Assembly (NCBI GenBank): GCA_000154345.1
Contig: DS480348.1
Coordinates: 372,001 to 436,000 of the forward strand
Length of the DNA: 64,000 bases
Reading direction: 5' to 3'
Origin: [Clostridium] leptum DSM 753
GTDB taxonomy: Bacteria > Bacillota > Clostridia > Oscillospirales > Acutalibacteraceae
A program made the translations under genes and the position numbers. Each line of letters begins with the position of its first letter. The stretch's first letter is position 1. The notes beneath the pieces were generated by a model, which saw only the letters and a list, made by a program, of their open reading frames with translations, did not search any database and had not been told where the DNA came from. This document shows positions 17,839 through 28,088 of this stretch, in pieces.

Positions 17839-19203
17839 ATGGCTGATATTTCAGTGACCTCCGGCTACGACGGGCTGAACCTGCCCTACAGCCCGGAGGC
17901 GGAGCAGTCTGTTTTGGGAGCGGTCCTGCTGGATTCCTCCTGCTTGGACCGAATCGCGGAGATCCTTCCGAGGGCCGAATACTTCCACCTGGCCAACCAC
18001 CGGATGATTTACGACGCTATGCTGGAAATGTTCACCCTGGGCCAGCCGGTGGATTTCGTCACCGTGCTGGACAAGCTGAAGCAGAACCCGGCCTTTGACC
18101 AGGTGAATGGGAAAACCTATCTTTTGCAGCTGGCTCAGATCGTGCCTTCGGTTTCCAATGTGGAAACCTACGCGGGCATCGTCCGGGATAAATACGACAT
18201 CCGCACTCTGATCACTACCGCCAGGGATATCCTGGAGGAGGCATCTGAGGGAGGAGACGACGCGGCCACCCTGCTGGATTCGGCGGAGCAGCGGATTTTT
18301 GATATCCGCCGGGGAAAAAATATGCAGGGCTTGCAGAGAATCAACGAGGTTATTATCGAGACCTTTGACCGGCTGGACCTTCTCAATTCCCCGGACAGCG
18401 ACCAGTTTAAGAGCATTTCCACCGGGATCCGGGATTTGGATGAAACCATCACCGGCCTGAACCGTTCCGACCTGATTCTGCTGGCGGCCCGTCCCGGTAT
18501 GGGAAAAACCAGCTTCGCACTGAATATCGCTAACCACGTGGCGGTGAAGGAAAAAAAGAGGGTAGCCTTTTTCTCGCTGGAAATGACCAAGGAGCAGCTG
18601 GCCTCCCGTATGCTTTCCACCGAGGGCGAGGTAGGCGGCACTAAGCTGCGGACCGGCAAGCTCACCGAGGACGAATGGGTCCGGCTTATCGAGGCGGGGG
18701 ACATTCTCTCGAAGACCCAGATTTATTTTGACGATACCCCCGGCATCACTGTGCCGGAGATGAAAGCTAAGCTGCGCCGGCTGAAGGACGTGGATCTGGT
18801 AATTATCGACTATTTGCAGCTGATGTCCGGTGCCAAGCGGATTGACAACCGGGTGCAGGAAATTTCTGAGATTACCCGAAATTTGAAGATTATGGCCAAG
18901 GAGATCAACGTGCCGGTAATCACCCTGTCCCAGCTGTCCCGTGCCAGCGAGCAGCGTACGGAGCACCGCCCGGTGCTTTCCGACCTGAGAGATTCCGGAT
19001 CTATCGAGCAGGACGCGGATATCGTTTTGTTCCTGTACCGCCCGGATTACTACAATACCGACGACGCGCCCAGCGACGATAAAAACAGCGGCGAATGCAT
19101 TGTGGCGAAAAACCGCCACGGCGAGGCGAGGACTGTCCAGCTTCATTGGCAGGGCGAGTTTATGCGTTTTACCGCTATGGAGGGCGGCCGCAGTGATTAC
19201 TAA
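17839..19203 (+). CDS. dnaB: Replicative DNA helicase DnaB (DnaC of Bacillus)
   Basis: The 454-residue hexameric 5'-3' helicase of the replication fork. The N-terminal domain starts NLPYSPEAEQSVLGAVLLD, a linker follows, and the RecA-like domain has Walker A ARPGMGKTSFAL, Walker B VIIDYLQLM, and the DnaB-specific DLRDSGSIEQDADIV with the arginine finger region. The length is typical. Ribosome binding site AGGAGG lies upstream of the ATG. The end overlaps the start of tilS by 11 bp. Confidence 0.96.
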   Translation: MADISVTSGYDGLNLPYSPEAEQSVLGAVLLDSSCLDRIAEILPRAEYFHLANHRMIYDAMLEMFTLGQPVDFVTVLDKLKQNPAFDQVNGKTYLLQLAQIVPSVSNVETYAGIVRDKYDIRTLITTARDILEEASEGGDDAATLLDSAEQRIFDIRRGKNMQGLQRINEVIIETFDRLDLLNSPDSDQFKSISTGIRDLDETITGLNRSDLILLAARPGMGKTSFALNIANHVAVKEKKRVAFFSLEMTKEQLASRMLSTEGEVGGTKLRTGKLTEDEWVRLIEAGDILSKTQIYFDDTPGITVPEMKAKLRRLKDVDLVIIDYLQLMSGAKRIDNRVQEISEITRNLKIMAKEINVPVITLSQLSRASEQRTEHRPVLSDLRDSGSIEQDADIVLFLYRPDYYNTDDAPSDDKNSGECIVAKNRHGEARTVQLHWQGEFMRFTAMEGGRSDY

Positions 19204-20155
19204 GGTTTTGAAGACCATTGAAGCCTATCAAATGCTTTCTCCCGATTCCGCCGTGGTGGCCGGGGTTTCCGGGGGAGCCGATTCCATGGCGCTTCTTCAC
19301 GTTTTGCAGAGCCGGCGAAAGGACTGGCCGGAGCTGAAGGTGACGGCGGCCCATGTAAACCACTGCCTGCGGGGAGCGGAGGCGGACCGGGATGAGGAAC
19401 ACGTAAGGCGGTACTGTCAAAGGGAGGGCATCCCTCTGGAGGTGCTGAAAATCGATGTCCGGGAGGAGGCCGCGAAGCGTAAGCTGGGGTTGGAAGCCTG
19501 CGGCAGAGCCGTACGCTACGAGTTTTTCCGGCGGCTGGCCGGGGAAAACGGAGTGATCGCCACGGCCCACACCCTTTCCGATTTGGCGGAGACGGTGCTG
19601 CTCCACCTGACCCGGGGAACCGGGCTCAAGGGGCTGTGCGGGATTCCGCCGGTGCGGGAGAACATCGTCAGGCCTCTGATCGACTGCAGCCGGCGGGAAA
19701 TCGAGGATTACTGCCGGGAGCATAAAATCCCTTATGTCACCGACAGCACCAATTTGGAAGCCAGGTATTCCAGGAATAAGGTGCGCCTTCAGGTGCTTCC
19801 GGCCCTAAAGGAGATCAATCCAGCCTTCGAGGAGGCCGTGGGCCGTATGGCCCAAAGCCTGCGGGAAGACGACGGCTGCCTTTGTGAGGAAGCCCGGGAG
19901 CTTCTGGGCCGGGCGGCGCTGGAAAAGGGCGGATGGAGCTGTTCTGTTCTTTCCCGGGGCAGAAAGCCGGTGAGAATCCGGGCGATCCGTCTTTTGCAGG
20001 GCGCTTCCAGGCCGGAGGCCCGGCATTTGGAGGAGATCGACCGGATTATACTGGCCGGCCAGGGGGGCGTCAGCGTGCCGGGAGGGCTGGATTTTCACGC
20101 AAACCGTGGCGTTCTGAGAACCGTGCCCCATAAAAAGAGAAAAATTCCCCAGTAA
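19193..20155 (+). CDS. tilS: tRNA(Ile)-lysidine synthase TilS
   Basis: The 320-residue N-type ATP pyrophosphatase modifies C34 of tRNA-Ile2 (CAU anticodon) to lysidine. The PP-loop VSGGADSMALLH is at the N-terminus, followed by AHVNHCLRGAEADRDE and TAHTLSDLAETVLL, all typical. It is shorter than E. coli or B. subtilis TilS (over 430 residues), ending soon after the central helical domain without the full C-terminal domain; short forms exist in several bacteria. The GTG at 19193, preceded by GGAGGG inside dnaB, is preferred over the upstream ATG at 19100. Coupled to dnaB; hpt and ftsH follow as in other Firmicutes. Confidence 0.92.
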   Translation: MITKVLKTIEAYQMLSPDSAVVAGVSGGADSMALLHVLQSRRKDWPELKVTAAHVNHCLRGAEADRDEEHVRRYCQREGIPLEVLKIDVREEAAKRKLGLEACGRAVRYEFFRRLAGENGVIATAHTLSDLAETVLLHLTRGTGLKGLCGIPPVRENIVRPLIDCSRREIEDYCREHKIPYVTDSTNLEARYSRNKVRLQVLPALKEINPAFEEAVGRMAQSLREDDGCLCEEARELLGRAALEKGGWSCSVLSRGRKPVRIRAIRLLQGASRPEARHLEEIDRIILAGQGGVSVPGGLDFHANRGVLRTVPHKKRKIPQ

Positions 20156-20170
20156 ATTCACAAATTGTTA

Positions 20171-20199
20171 TTCAATAATTTCGTTTAGTGTGGTACAAT
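20171..20199 (+). promoter_or_regulatory. Likely promoter of hpt-ftsH
   Basis: TTCAAT, 17-bp spacer, TACAAT, between tilS and hpt. The -35 is imperfect. Confidence 0.5.
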
Positions 20200-20242
20200 A
20201 AGCCGAAAGGCTGACTTCAAAAAGGGCAGAGGAGTTATGGAC

Positions 20243-20785
20243 ATGAAGTGTGAAAATGTAGAACGGATCTTATTGAGCCGTGAGGACCTGGATCGGATTA
20301 CCAAAAATTTGGGGGAACAAATCACCAAGGACTATCAGGGCAAAAAGCTTTTGATGGTGGGAATCTTAAAGGGCTGCTTTATGTTTATGGCGGATCTGAT
20401 GCGGTATGTGGAGCTGCCCTGCCAAATGGACTTTATGATCTGCTCCAGCTATGGGGCGGGCACCGAGTCCAGCGGCCAAATTAAAATAGTCAAGGATTTA
20501 TCCGTTCCTATCCAGGACTGCCATGTCCTGATTGTGGAGGATATTATCGATAGCGGCAACACCTTGTGTTATGTGAAAAACCTGCTCAAAGAGAGAGGCT
20601 GTAAAAGCATTAAGCTTTGCACCCTGTTTGACAAGCCTTCCCGCAGGGAAGCGCCTGTTTACGCTGATTACATAGGCTACGAGGTAGCCAATGAATTTAT
20701 CGTAGGCTATGGGCTGGATTTCAACGAGCGTTACCGCAATTTGCCTTATGTGGGAGTTTTGAAGCCGGAAGCCTATCAACTTTAA
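20243..20785 (+). CDS. hpt: Hypoxanthine phosphoribosyltransferase
   Basis: The 180-residue purine salvage enzyme converts hypoxanthine or guanine with PRPP to IMP or GMP. The PRPP loop VLIVEDIIDSGNTL is present, as are VGILKGCFMFMADL and the C-terminal VGYGLDFNERYRNLPYVGVL. Two in-frame ATGs, 20237 and 20243, are possible; the second sits 8 nt after GAGGAG and is preferred. Located between tilS and ftsH, the standard Firmicute order. Confidence 0.95.
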   Translation: MKCENVERILLSREDLDRITKNLGEQITKDYQGKKLLMVGILKGCFMFMADLMRYVELPCQMDFMICSSYGAGTESSGQIKIVKDLSVPIQDCHVLIVEDIIDSGNTLCYVKNLLKERGCKSIKLCTLFDKPSRREAPVYADYIGYEVANEFIVGYGLDFNERYRNLPYVGVLKPEAYQL

Positions 20786-20838
20786 TGGATAGAACAGCCT
20801 GTTTCCGGTAATTTTAAAGGTGAAGGAGTGGTTCCTCA

Positions 20839-22821
20839 TTGGAAAATAAAAAAAGTTGGCGCAGCTTACTGCTGTATCTGGGCATCCCTATTGTCATTAT
20901 CATTATTATCGTGCTGGTCATCGGGAACATGCCCCAGAAAACCATGAAATATTCTGAAATCCTCAATTACTTCGAGACGCAGCAGGTAACGGAATTCGAC
21001 CTGGATTTAGGCTCCGGCGCCATGGTTCTCACCCTCAACGACGGTGACGAAAGCAAAAAGAAAGAGCCGACCCAGATTCAGTATTCGGTTCCGAATGTTA
21101 CGATCCTGTATGAAGATATTAAGCCTTATATCGAAGAATACAACAAGGACCATCCCGACGCCAAGATGGTGTATAACTATCAGCGGCCCAGAGATAATTC
21201 CTGGCTGACCGCTTTGCTTCCCACCGTCCTTTTGTTCGCGGGAATCGGCGTTTTCTATTGGATCTTTATGAAAAAGTTTGCCGCTATGGGTATGGGCGGC
21301 GACTCCAAGCAGATGAATTTCGGCAAGGCGAAAATCAAGGATATGAACGACGAGAAGCGCAAGACCACCTTTGCCGATGTGGCCGGCGCGGATGAGGAAA
21401 AGGAAGAGCTCAGAGAGATCGTGGAGTTTCTGAAGAATCCTAAACGGTTTAATGAGCTGGGCGCCAGAATCCCCAAGGGCGTTTTGCTGGTGGGCCCTCC
21501 CGGAACAGGTAAAACCCTGCTGGCCAGGGCGGTAGCCGGAGAGGCCGGCGTGCCCTTCTTCTCTATTTCCGGTTCCGACTTTGTGGAAATGTTTGTAGGC
21601 GTCGGCGCCTCCCGTGTGAGAGACCTGTTCGACCAGGCGAAGAAAAATTCCCCCTGTATCATCTTTATCGATGAGATCGACGCGGTGGGACGTCAGCGCG
21701 GCGCAGGCTTAGGCGGAGGCCACGACGAAAGAGAACAGACCCTGAACCAATTGCTGGTGGAAATGGACGGCTTCGGCGCCAACGAGGGCGTCATTATGAT
21801 CGCCGCCACCAACCGTCCCGATATCCTGGATCCTGCCCTGATGCGTCCCGGACGTTTCGACCGCCAGGTTATGGTAGGCGCGCCGGATATCAAGGGAAGA
21901 GAAGAAATCCTGAAGGTCCACGCGAAGGGAAAGCCCCTGGCGCCGGACGTGAATCTGAAGACGATCGCGGCCTCTACCGCCGGCTTTGTAGGCGCGGATT
22001 TGGAAAATCTGCTGAACGAAGCGGCTTTGCTGGCGGCACGCAAGAACTTAAAGGCCATCACCCAGACCGAGATCGAGGAGGCCACCATTAAGGTGGTGGT
22101 AGGCACTGAGAAGAAGTCCAGAGTCATGACGGAAAAGGAAAAGACTCTGACCGCTTATCATGAGGGCGGCCATGCCGTCGCGACCTATTACTGCTCTACC
22201 CAAGACCCGGTGCATCAGATTTCCATTATTCCCCGCGGTATGGCCGGCGGCTACACCATGAGCATTCCCACTGAGGACCGGAACTACCGCTCCCGTAAGG
22301 AGATGGAGGAAAACATCGTCACCCTGCTGGGCGGGCGCGTGGCGGAGGCCCTGGTGCTGGGGGATATTTCCACCGGCGCTTCCAACGATATTGAGCGCGC
22401 TACCCAGATCGCCCGGGCTATGGTCACAAAATACGGCATGAGCGAGCGTCTTGGGCCGATCTGCTATGGTTCGGACAACAACGAGGTGTTTATCGGCCGG
22501 GATATGGGCCACATGAAAAATTATTCTGAAAAGATCGCCGCGGAAATCGACGAGGAGATTCAGAAAATTGTGGGCCGCGGCTATCAGAAGACGGAGCAGC
22601 TGTTAAACGAGCACATGGATAAGCTCCATAAGGTAGCCCAATTCCTGTTTGTCAATGAAAAGATGAGCGGCGCCGAGTTTAAGGAGCTGATGGAGGCTCC
22701 CGCTCCGGAAAAGCTGGAGGAGCCCGATCCGCAGCCGCTGCCTGGTGAGTCTGAGAAAGAAGAGGCTTCAGCGCAGGAGGAACGGACGGAGGAAGCTCCG
22801 GCAGAAGGAACAAAAGAATAA
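20839..22821 (+). CDS. ftsH: ATP-dependent zinc metalloprotease FtsH
   Basis: The 660-residue membrane-anchored AAA+ protease degrades unstable membrane and regulatory proteins. Helices at about residues 11-29 and 112-134 flank an extracytoplasmic segment. The AAA domain has Walker A VGPPGTGKTLLA, Walker B IIFIDEIDAVG and the second region of homology (ATNRPDILDPALMRPGRFDR). The zinc motif HEGGH is near residue 438. The C-terminal 40 residues are acidic and Glu/Pro-rich. It starts at a TTG with AAGGAG 10 nt upstream. Followed by a long hairpin. Confidence 0.96.
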   Translation: MENKKSWRSLLLYLGIPIVIIIIIVLVIGNMPQKTMKYSEILNYFETQQVTEFDLDLGSGAMVLTLNDGDESKKKEPTQIQYSVPNVTILYEDIKPYIEEYNKDHPDAKMVYNYQRPRDNSWLTALLPTVLLFAGIGVFYWIFMKKFAAMGMGGDSKQMNFGKAKIKDMNDEKRKTTFADVAGADEEKEELREIVEFLKNPKRFNELGARIPKGVLLVGPPGTGKTLLARAVAGEAGVPFFSISGSDFVEMFVGVGASRVRDLFDQAKKNSPCIIFIDEIDAVGRQRGAGLGGGHDEREQTLNQLLVEMDGFGANEGVIMIAATNRPDILDPALMRPGRFDRQVMVGAPDIKGREEILKVHAKGKPLAPDVNLKTIAASTAGFVGADLENLLNEAALLAARKNLKAITQTEIEEATIKVVVGTEKKSRVMTEKEKTLTAYHEGGHAVATYYCSTQDPVHQISIIPRGMAGGYTMSIPTEDRNYRSRKEMEENIVTLLGGRVAEALVLGDISTGASNDIERATQIARAMVTKYGMSERLGPICYGSDNNEVFIGRDMGHMKNYSEKIAAEIDEEIQKIVGRGYQKTEQLLNEHMDKLHKVAQFLFVNEKMSGAEFKELMEAPAPEKLEEPDPQPLPGESEKEEASAQEERTEEAPAEGTKE

Positions 22822-22831
22822 GGATAAAATT

Positions 22832-22915
22832 CAGGGGATGGAACGGGATTTTCCCAGCCTGCCGCGATACGGGGCTGGGAAAAACCAGCCATCCCCTCGC
22901 TTTTGCGGTTTTTCC
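22832..22915 (+). terminator. Long hairpin downstream of ftsH
   Basis: AGGGGATGG (left) pairs with CCATCCCCT (right), and inside it TTTTCCCAGCC pairs with GGGCTGGGAAAA; T-rich stretches (CTTTTG, GTTTTTCC) follow. Confidence 0.6.
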
Positions 22916-23102
22916 CTTCAAGCCCGGCAGCCTTGCCGGGCTTCTGCTGAGCCCGGCGGCTCCCAGAGGAAAAGGATCCGCGGCGGCGCCATGAAGGCCG
23001 GACCGTGCGCCGGTTCGGCCGGGAGGCGTGGAAGACGGGAGGATAGGCGTTTTCCGCTTTTTTCGGGGAGCGTCCGCTCCTAGATCTTGATTTTGCTTGA
23101 CA

Positions 23103-23131
23103 TTGAGACCCAAAATAAGGTAATGTATAAT
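23103..23131 (+). promoter_or_regulatory. Sigma-A promoter of parE
   Basis: TTGAGA, 17-bp spacer, TATAAT, about 60 bp upstream of the start codon. Confidence 0.75.
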
Positions 23132-23190
23132 TTGTATGAGATTTTGAAAGAATCCTTTTCAGAGGTTTGTATGCATATAGGAGGGCGCGT

Positions 23191-25179
23191 ATGGCGAAGA
23201 AGACAGTGGAATATGGGAACGAAAGTATTTCGTCCCTAAAAGGCGCGGACCGGGTCCGGAAACGTCCGGCGGTCATTTTCGGCTCCGACGGCATTGAGGG
23301 ATGCCAGCACTCGATTTTTGAGATCCTCTCCAATTCGATTGACGAGGCGAGAGAGGGCTTTGGGCGGGAGATCGTGCTGACCCGGTTTGAGGACGGCTCC
23401 ATTGAGGTGGAGGATCACGGGAGAGGTATTCCGGTGGACTACAATAAAAACGAGGACCGGTACAACTGGGAGCTGGTGTTCTGCGAGCTGTACGCCGGCG
23501 GCAAATATAACAACGCTTCCGCGGAAAGCTACGAGTATTCCCTGGGCCTGAACGGCCTGGGCTTGTGCTCTACCCAGTACGCATCGGAATATATGGATGT
23601 GGATATCCGCCGGGATGGGCTCCGGTACACGCTCCATTTCGAGCATGGGGAAAACGTGGGCGGACTCCACAAGGAGCCTTACGCAAAAAAGGACACCGGC
23701 TCTAAAATCAAATGGAAGCCGGACCTTCAGGTTTTCACCGATATTGACGTGCCGGTAGCTTATTTTCTGGATATGATCAAACGCCAGGCTATTGTCAACG
23801 CGGGAGTCAAATTCGTGTTCCGCAACCAGGCAGGCCGGAGCTTTGAGGAGACGGTTTTTAATTATCAGGACGGGATCACCGACCATGTGAAGGAGCTGGC
23901 GGGGGAGGACGCCCTGACCCCGGTGCAGAGCTGGCAGGCGGAAAAAAAGGTGAGGGACCGGGCGGACAAACCAGAGTACAAATGCAAAATCAACGTGGCC
24001 CTGACCTTTTCCAATAAGATCAGCGTAGCGGAATATTATCACAACTCCAGCTGGCTGGAGCACGGCGGCGCGCCGGAAAAGGCAGTGCGAAACGCCTTTG
24101 TTTACCAAATCGACAGCTATTTGAAGCAGACGGGAAAATACAATAAAAATGAGAGCAAAATCACCTTTGCCGACGTAGAGGACTGTCTGGTGATCGTGAT
24201 ATCCAGCTTTTCCAGCGTCACCTCCTATGAAAATCAGACGAAAAAGGCTATCACCAATAAGGGAATCCAGGAGGCAATGGTGGAGATGCTCCGGCATCAG
24301 CTGGAGATCTATTTTATCGAGAACCCTCTGGACGCGGACAAGATTGCCGGCCAGGTGCTGATCAATAAGCGCAGCCGCGAGGATGCGGAAAAAACCAGAC
24401 TGAACCTGAAGAAGAAGCTGACCAGCAACATGGATATTACCAGCCGGGTGGCCAAATTTGTGGATTGCCGCAGCAAGGACGTAAATCTTCGGGAGCTTTT
24501 CATTGTAGAGGGTGATTCCGCTCTTGGCGCCTGCAAGCAGGCCCGGGATCCGGATTTCCAGGCGATCATTCCCATACGGGGTAAAATTTTAAACTGCTTA
24601 AAGGCGGACTACGATAAGATTTTTAAAAACGACATTATCACCGATCTGATTAAGGTGCTGGGCTGCGGCGTTCAGGTAAAAAGCAAGGCCAACAAGGAGC
24701 TGGCCTCCTTTGACCTGAATCAGCTTCGCTGGAGCAAGGTGATCCTGTGCACCGACGCCGACGTGGACGGCTTCCAGATCCGTACCTTACTGCTGACTAT
24801 GATCTATCGGCTGACCCCCGCGCTTATTGAGGCGGGTAAAGTGTTTATTGCGGAATCTCCCTTGTATGAGATTACCTCGAAAACCGACACCTATTTTGCC
24901 TATACGGAAGCGGAAAAGCAAAAATTTCTGGATCAGCTGGAGGCTGAGGGAGGCAGGTTCACCATTCAGCGCTCCAAGGGACTGGGTGAGAATGAGCCGG
25001 ATATGATGAACCTGACCACCATGAATCCCCAAACCCGCCGGCTGATCAAGGTGATGCCTACGGATATGGAAAAAACTGTCGAGATGTTCGACTTGCTGCT
25101 GGGGGACAACCTAAGCGGCCGAAAGGACTACATCGCGGAAAACGGACACTTATATTTGGATGTGGCGGATGTTTCGTAA
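23191..25179 (+). CDS. parE: DNA topoisomerase IV subunit B (type IIA, ParE-like)
   Basis: The 662-residue protein is the ATPase/TOPRIM half of a type IIA topoisomerase; with the next gene it forms the enzyme that decatenates or relaxes DNA. The GHKL ATPase domain shows RKRPAVIFGSDG, the ATP-lid region EDHGRGIPVD and GLNGLGLC. The TOPRIM domain has VEGDSALGACKQ and CTDADVDGFQI, and the C-terminal part includes QRSKGLGENEPDMM. The ATG at 23191 with AGGAGGG upstream is preferred over 23167. ParE versus a second GyrB is judged from pairing with a short subunit A of ParC type; this is not decisive. Confidence 0.87.
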   Translation: MAKKTVEYGNESISSLKGADRVRKRPAVIFGSDGIEGCQHSIFEILSNSIDEAREGFGREIVLTRFEDGSIEVEDHGRGIPVDYNKNEDRYNWELVFCELYAGGKYNNASAESYEYSLGLNGLGLCSTQYASEYMDVDIRRDGLRYTLHFEHGENVGGLHKEPYAKKDTGSKIKWKPDLQVFTDIDVPVAYFLDMIKRQAIVNAGVKFVFRNQAGRSFEETVFNYQDGITDHVKELAGEDALTPVQSWQAEKKVRDRADKPEYKCKINVALTFSNKISVAEYYHNSSWLEHGGAPEKAVRNAFVYQIDSYLKQTGKYNKNESKITFADVEDCLVIVISSFSSVTSYENQTKKAITNKGIQEAMVEMLRHQLEIYFIENPLDADKIAGQVLINKRSREDAEKTRLNLKKKLTSNMDITSRVAKFVDCRSKDVNLRELFIVEGDSALGACKQARDPDFQAIIPIRGKILNCLKADYDKIFKNDIITDLIKVLGCGVQVKSKANKELASFDLNQLRWSKVILCTDADVDGFQIRTLLLTMIYRLTPALIEAGKVFIAESPLYEITSKTDTYFAYTEAEKQKFLDQLEAEGGRFTIQRSKGLGENEPDMMNLTTMNPQTRRLIKVMPTDMEKTVEMFDLLLGDNLSGRKDYIAENGHLYLDVADVS

Positions 25180-25656
25180 CCGGCTTTCTCCCGCGGAAGC
25201 CGCCCAGGGCTTGGCTTCTGTTTTTAATATTTTAATTTTAAAACGCAGGTGGATTGCTGAGCCGGCGCGCCTGGGCCGGGAGAGGCGATTGCCGCGGGCC
25301 TGGACGGCGCAGGAAATCTGCGTCCGGAAAAGTGCCTGCCAGCCGCTTTTCTCCTATTGCTTTTCCGCTCAAACCGGCGGCAAAGCGCTTGGATCAGGCT
25401 GGCCGCTGTTCGGGAGAGCCGAACAGCGCGGCGGGATTTTTTCCCGTGGGGAACCGGCAGCCTGGATATTTTAGCGGCGCCGTAAGCCGCCCTGTGTATG
25501 GCGCGGGACCGGCAATGCTTTATCCAGCTTCCCGATGACTGCCCGTTCTCTCTTTTCAGCCGCTTTCCGGCACATTTGCATTTTTATTTCAGCCTGGCAG
25601 AGCAGCTTTGAATCATAATGAACCATAGGAACGACATTTTAAGCGGAGATGATGAC
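25180..25656. other. Intergenic region between parE and parC
   Basis: About 440-480 bp between two partner genes that are usually adjacent. Open frames at 25160-25538 have no ribosome binding site or recognisable product, and I see no terminator, promoter pair or RNA gene. It may be non-functional expansion. Confidence 0.5.
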
Positions 25657-27897
25657 GTGGCTCCAAGAAAAAAGAAGACTGCCCCTAAGCCCCTGCCTCA
25701 AACCCATGGGGTGATCGAAGGGGCTGGGTCGGTAGTGGAACAAGAGATCGACCATACCCTCGAAACCAACTATATGCCCTACGCCATGAGCGTAATTTTA
25801 TCCCGTGCCCTGCCGGAGATCGACGGGTTTAAGCCGTCACACCGGAAATTGTTATACACAATGTATAAAATGGGGTTATTAAACTCTGGGAGAACAAAAT
25901 CCGCCAACATTGTGGGACAGACCATGAAATTGAATCCTCATGGAGAGGGCGCCATTTATGATACCATGGTGCGCCTGAGCCGGGGCTACGAGGCCCTGCT
26001 GCATCCCTTTGTGGACAGCAAGGGAAACTTCGGTAAATTCTATTCCCGGGATATGGCCTGGGCTGCCTCTCGTTACACGGAGGCGAAGCTGGACGCCATC
26101 GCCCAGGAGCTGTTCCGGGACATCGATAAGGACACCGTGGATTTTGTGGACAACTACGACAATACCATGAAGGAGCCGTCCCTGCTGCCGGCCACTTTCC
26201 CCACGGTGCTTGTCAACGCCAATACCGGCATCGCTGTGGGGATGGCAAGCTCGATCTGCCCCTTTAACTTAAAGGAGGTCTGCGAGACTACCATCGGCTT
26301 GATACGGGATCCGGACTTTGACGTGATGTCCACCCTGCTGGCGCCGGATTTCCCCGGCGGCGGACAGATTATCTGCGACCGGAACGCCTTAAAGCAGGTG
26401 TACGCCACCGGCCGCGGCGGCATCAAGGTGCGGGCGCGGTATTCCTACGACCAGTCCGCTAACTGCATAGACGTGACCAGCATCCCTCCTACGACCACCT
26501 GCGAGGCCATCATCGAGAAAATCATCGAACTGGTAAAGCAGGGCAAGCTGAAGGAGATTGCGGATATCCGGGATGAAACTGGGCTGGACGGCTTGAAAAT
26601 CACCATTGATTTGAAGCGGAGCGTGGATCCGGAAAAGCTGATGCTGAAGCTTTTCCGCATGACGCCTCTGGAGGATACCTTCTCCTGCAACTTTAACGTG
26701 CTGATCGCCGGAGTGCCCAGAGTGCTGGGAATCCGGGAGCTTCTCGGTGAATGGATCGCTTTCCGTATCGAATGCGTCCGCCGCAGGACTTATTTTGACC
26801 TGCAGAAGAAGAAGGACAAGCTCCATCTGCTGAAGGGGCTGAAACGGATTCTTTTGGATATCGACAAGGCGGTAAGGATCGTCCGGGAAACCGAGGAAGA
26901 GTCCGAGGTGGTTCCCAATCTGATGATCGGATTCGGCATCGACGAAATCCAGGCGGAGTTCGTGGCAGAGATCAAGCTGCGCCATTTGAACCGGGAGTAT
27001 ATTTTAAAGCGCACCCAGGAAACCGAGCAGCTGGAGACGGAGATCGCCGAGCTGCAGGCTGTCATGGACAGCAAAAGCAAGGTCAAGGGCATTATTGTCA
27101 GCGAGCTGAACGACGTGATAAAAAAATACGGCAGGCCCAGAAAGAGTATGCTGGTTTATCCCGGCGAGATCCAGGAATATGAGCCGGAGGATGATATTCC
27201 GGATTATCCTGTGACATTATTCTTCACCAAGGAGGGCTACTTTAAAAAGATTACGCCCCAGTCTCTGCGGATGAGCGGGGAGCAGAAGCTGAAGGAGGAG
27301 GATTCCATCGTGCAGACGGTGGAGGCGACCAATAACACAGAGCTTTTGTTCTTTACCGACCGGTGTCAGGTGTATAAAACCAGGGCCAGCGAATTCGCGG
27401 ATACGAAGGCCAGCGTTTTAGGCGACTTTGTAGCCGCCAAGCTCGGCTTTGACGAGGGAGAGTCAGCCGTCGCTATGATCGTCACCACCGATTATAAGGG
27501 CTGTCTGCTGTTTTTCTTCGAAAACGGAAAGCTTGCTAAGGTGCCGCTGGACTCCTATGCCACCAAAACCAACCGTAAGCGGCTCGCCAACGCGTATTCT
27601 GAGAAATCGCCCCTATGCAGGGTTTACCATATCCAAGAGGATCAGGAATTTCTGCTGACCTCCTCCTCGGGAAGGATGCTTTTGGTTCATACCGGCGCTG
27701 TAGCGGAAAAAGCCACCCGGAATACCCAGGGCGTGGCGGTGATGACCCAAAGAAAGGGCCACCGACTGCTGAACGTGGAGCCTTTTAAGGAGGATATGCT
27801 GAAGAAGCCGGCCAGGTACCGGACGAAATCTCTGCCGGCGATGGGGTCGATGCCAGCACCGGAGGAAACCCAGGGAGAGCAGATGAAGCTTTCCTAG
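25657..27897 (+). CDS. parC: DNA topoisomerase IV subunit A (type IIA, ParC-like)
   Basis: The DNA cleavage subunit, 746 residues from the GTG at 25657 (GGAG 8 nt upstream) or 759 from an ATG at 25618 that lacks a clear site. It shows YMPYAMSVILSRALPEIDG, KLNPHGEGAIYDTM, the catalytic tyrosine in ASRYTEAKL, and PTVLVNANTGIAVGMAS. A long coiled-coil arm (about residues 370-480) precedes a degenerate beta-pinwheel C-terminal domain. No GyrA box (QRRGGKG) is evident, which favours ParC over GyrA. Pairs with the preceding parE gene. Confidence 0.88.
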   Translation: MAPRKKKTAPKPLPQTHGVIEGAGSVVEQEIDHTLETNYMPYAMSVILSRALPEIDGFKPSHRKLLYTMYKMGLLNSGRTKSANIVGQTMKLNPHGEGAIYDTMVRLSRGYEALLHPFVDSKGNFGKFYSRDMAWAASRYTEAKLDAIAQELFRDIDKDTVDFVDNYDNTMKEPSLLPATFPTVLVNANTGIAVGMASSICPFNLKEVCETTIGLIRDPDFDVMSTLLAPDFPGGGQIICDRNALKQVYATGRGGIKVRARYSYDQSANCIDVTSIPPTTTCEAIIEKIIELVKQGKLKEIADIRDETGLDGLKITIDLKRSVDPEKLMLKLFRMTPLEDTFSCNFNVLIAGVPRVLGIRELLGEWIAFRIECVRRRTYFDLQKKKDKLHLLKGLKRILLDIDKAVRIVRETEEESEVVPNLMIGFGIDEIQAEFVAEIKLRHLNREYILKRTQETEQLETEIAELQAVMDSKSKVKGIIVSELNDVIKKYGRPRKSMLVYPGEIQEYEPEDDIPDYPVTLFFTKEGYFKKITPQSLRMSGEQKLKEEDSIVQTVEATNNTELLFFTDRCQVYKTRASEFADTKASVLGDFVAAKLGFDEGESAVAMIVTTDYKGCLLFFFENGKLAKVPLDSYATKTNRKRLANAYSEKSPLCRVYHIQEDQEFLLTSSSGRMLLVHTGAVAEKATRNTQGVAVMTQRKGHRLLNVEPFKEDMLKKPARYRTKSLPAMGSMPAPEETQGEQMKLS

Positions 27898-28088
27898 CAT
27901 AGGAAAGCGCGGCATTGGAACAGCGGTAACAGCTTTTGCGCCGGCCGCGCGGGTTTGGCCGTGCGAAGCGTCTTGTCCCGTGGTTCGGTTCTGGCTTTCC
28001 GCCGGGAAGGTTGAGCCTCCCTAATTCATAACAATTCCACGGTGTTTTCGGTTAAACACAGAGCGCGGCCGGATTCTGAGGACGCAAT

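Larger units (their letters stand above)
22822..23190. other. Intergenic region between ftsH and parE
   Basis: It holds the long ftsH terminator-like hairpin (22832-22915) and the parE promoter (23103-23131). Nothing else is recognised. Confidence 0.6.

Noticed and set aside
17851..19218. 455-codon minus-strand frame opposite dnaB
   Set aside because: Shadow frame; dnaB on the plus strand is unambiguous.
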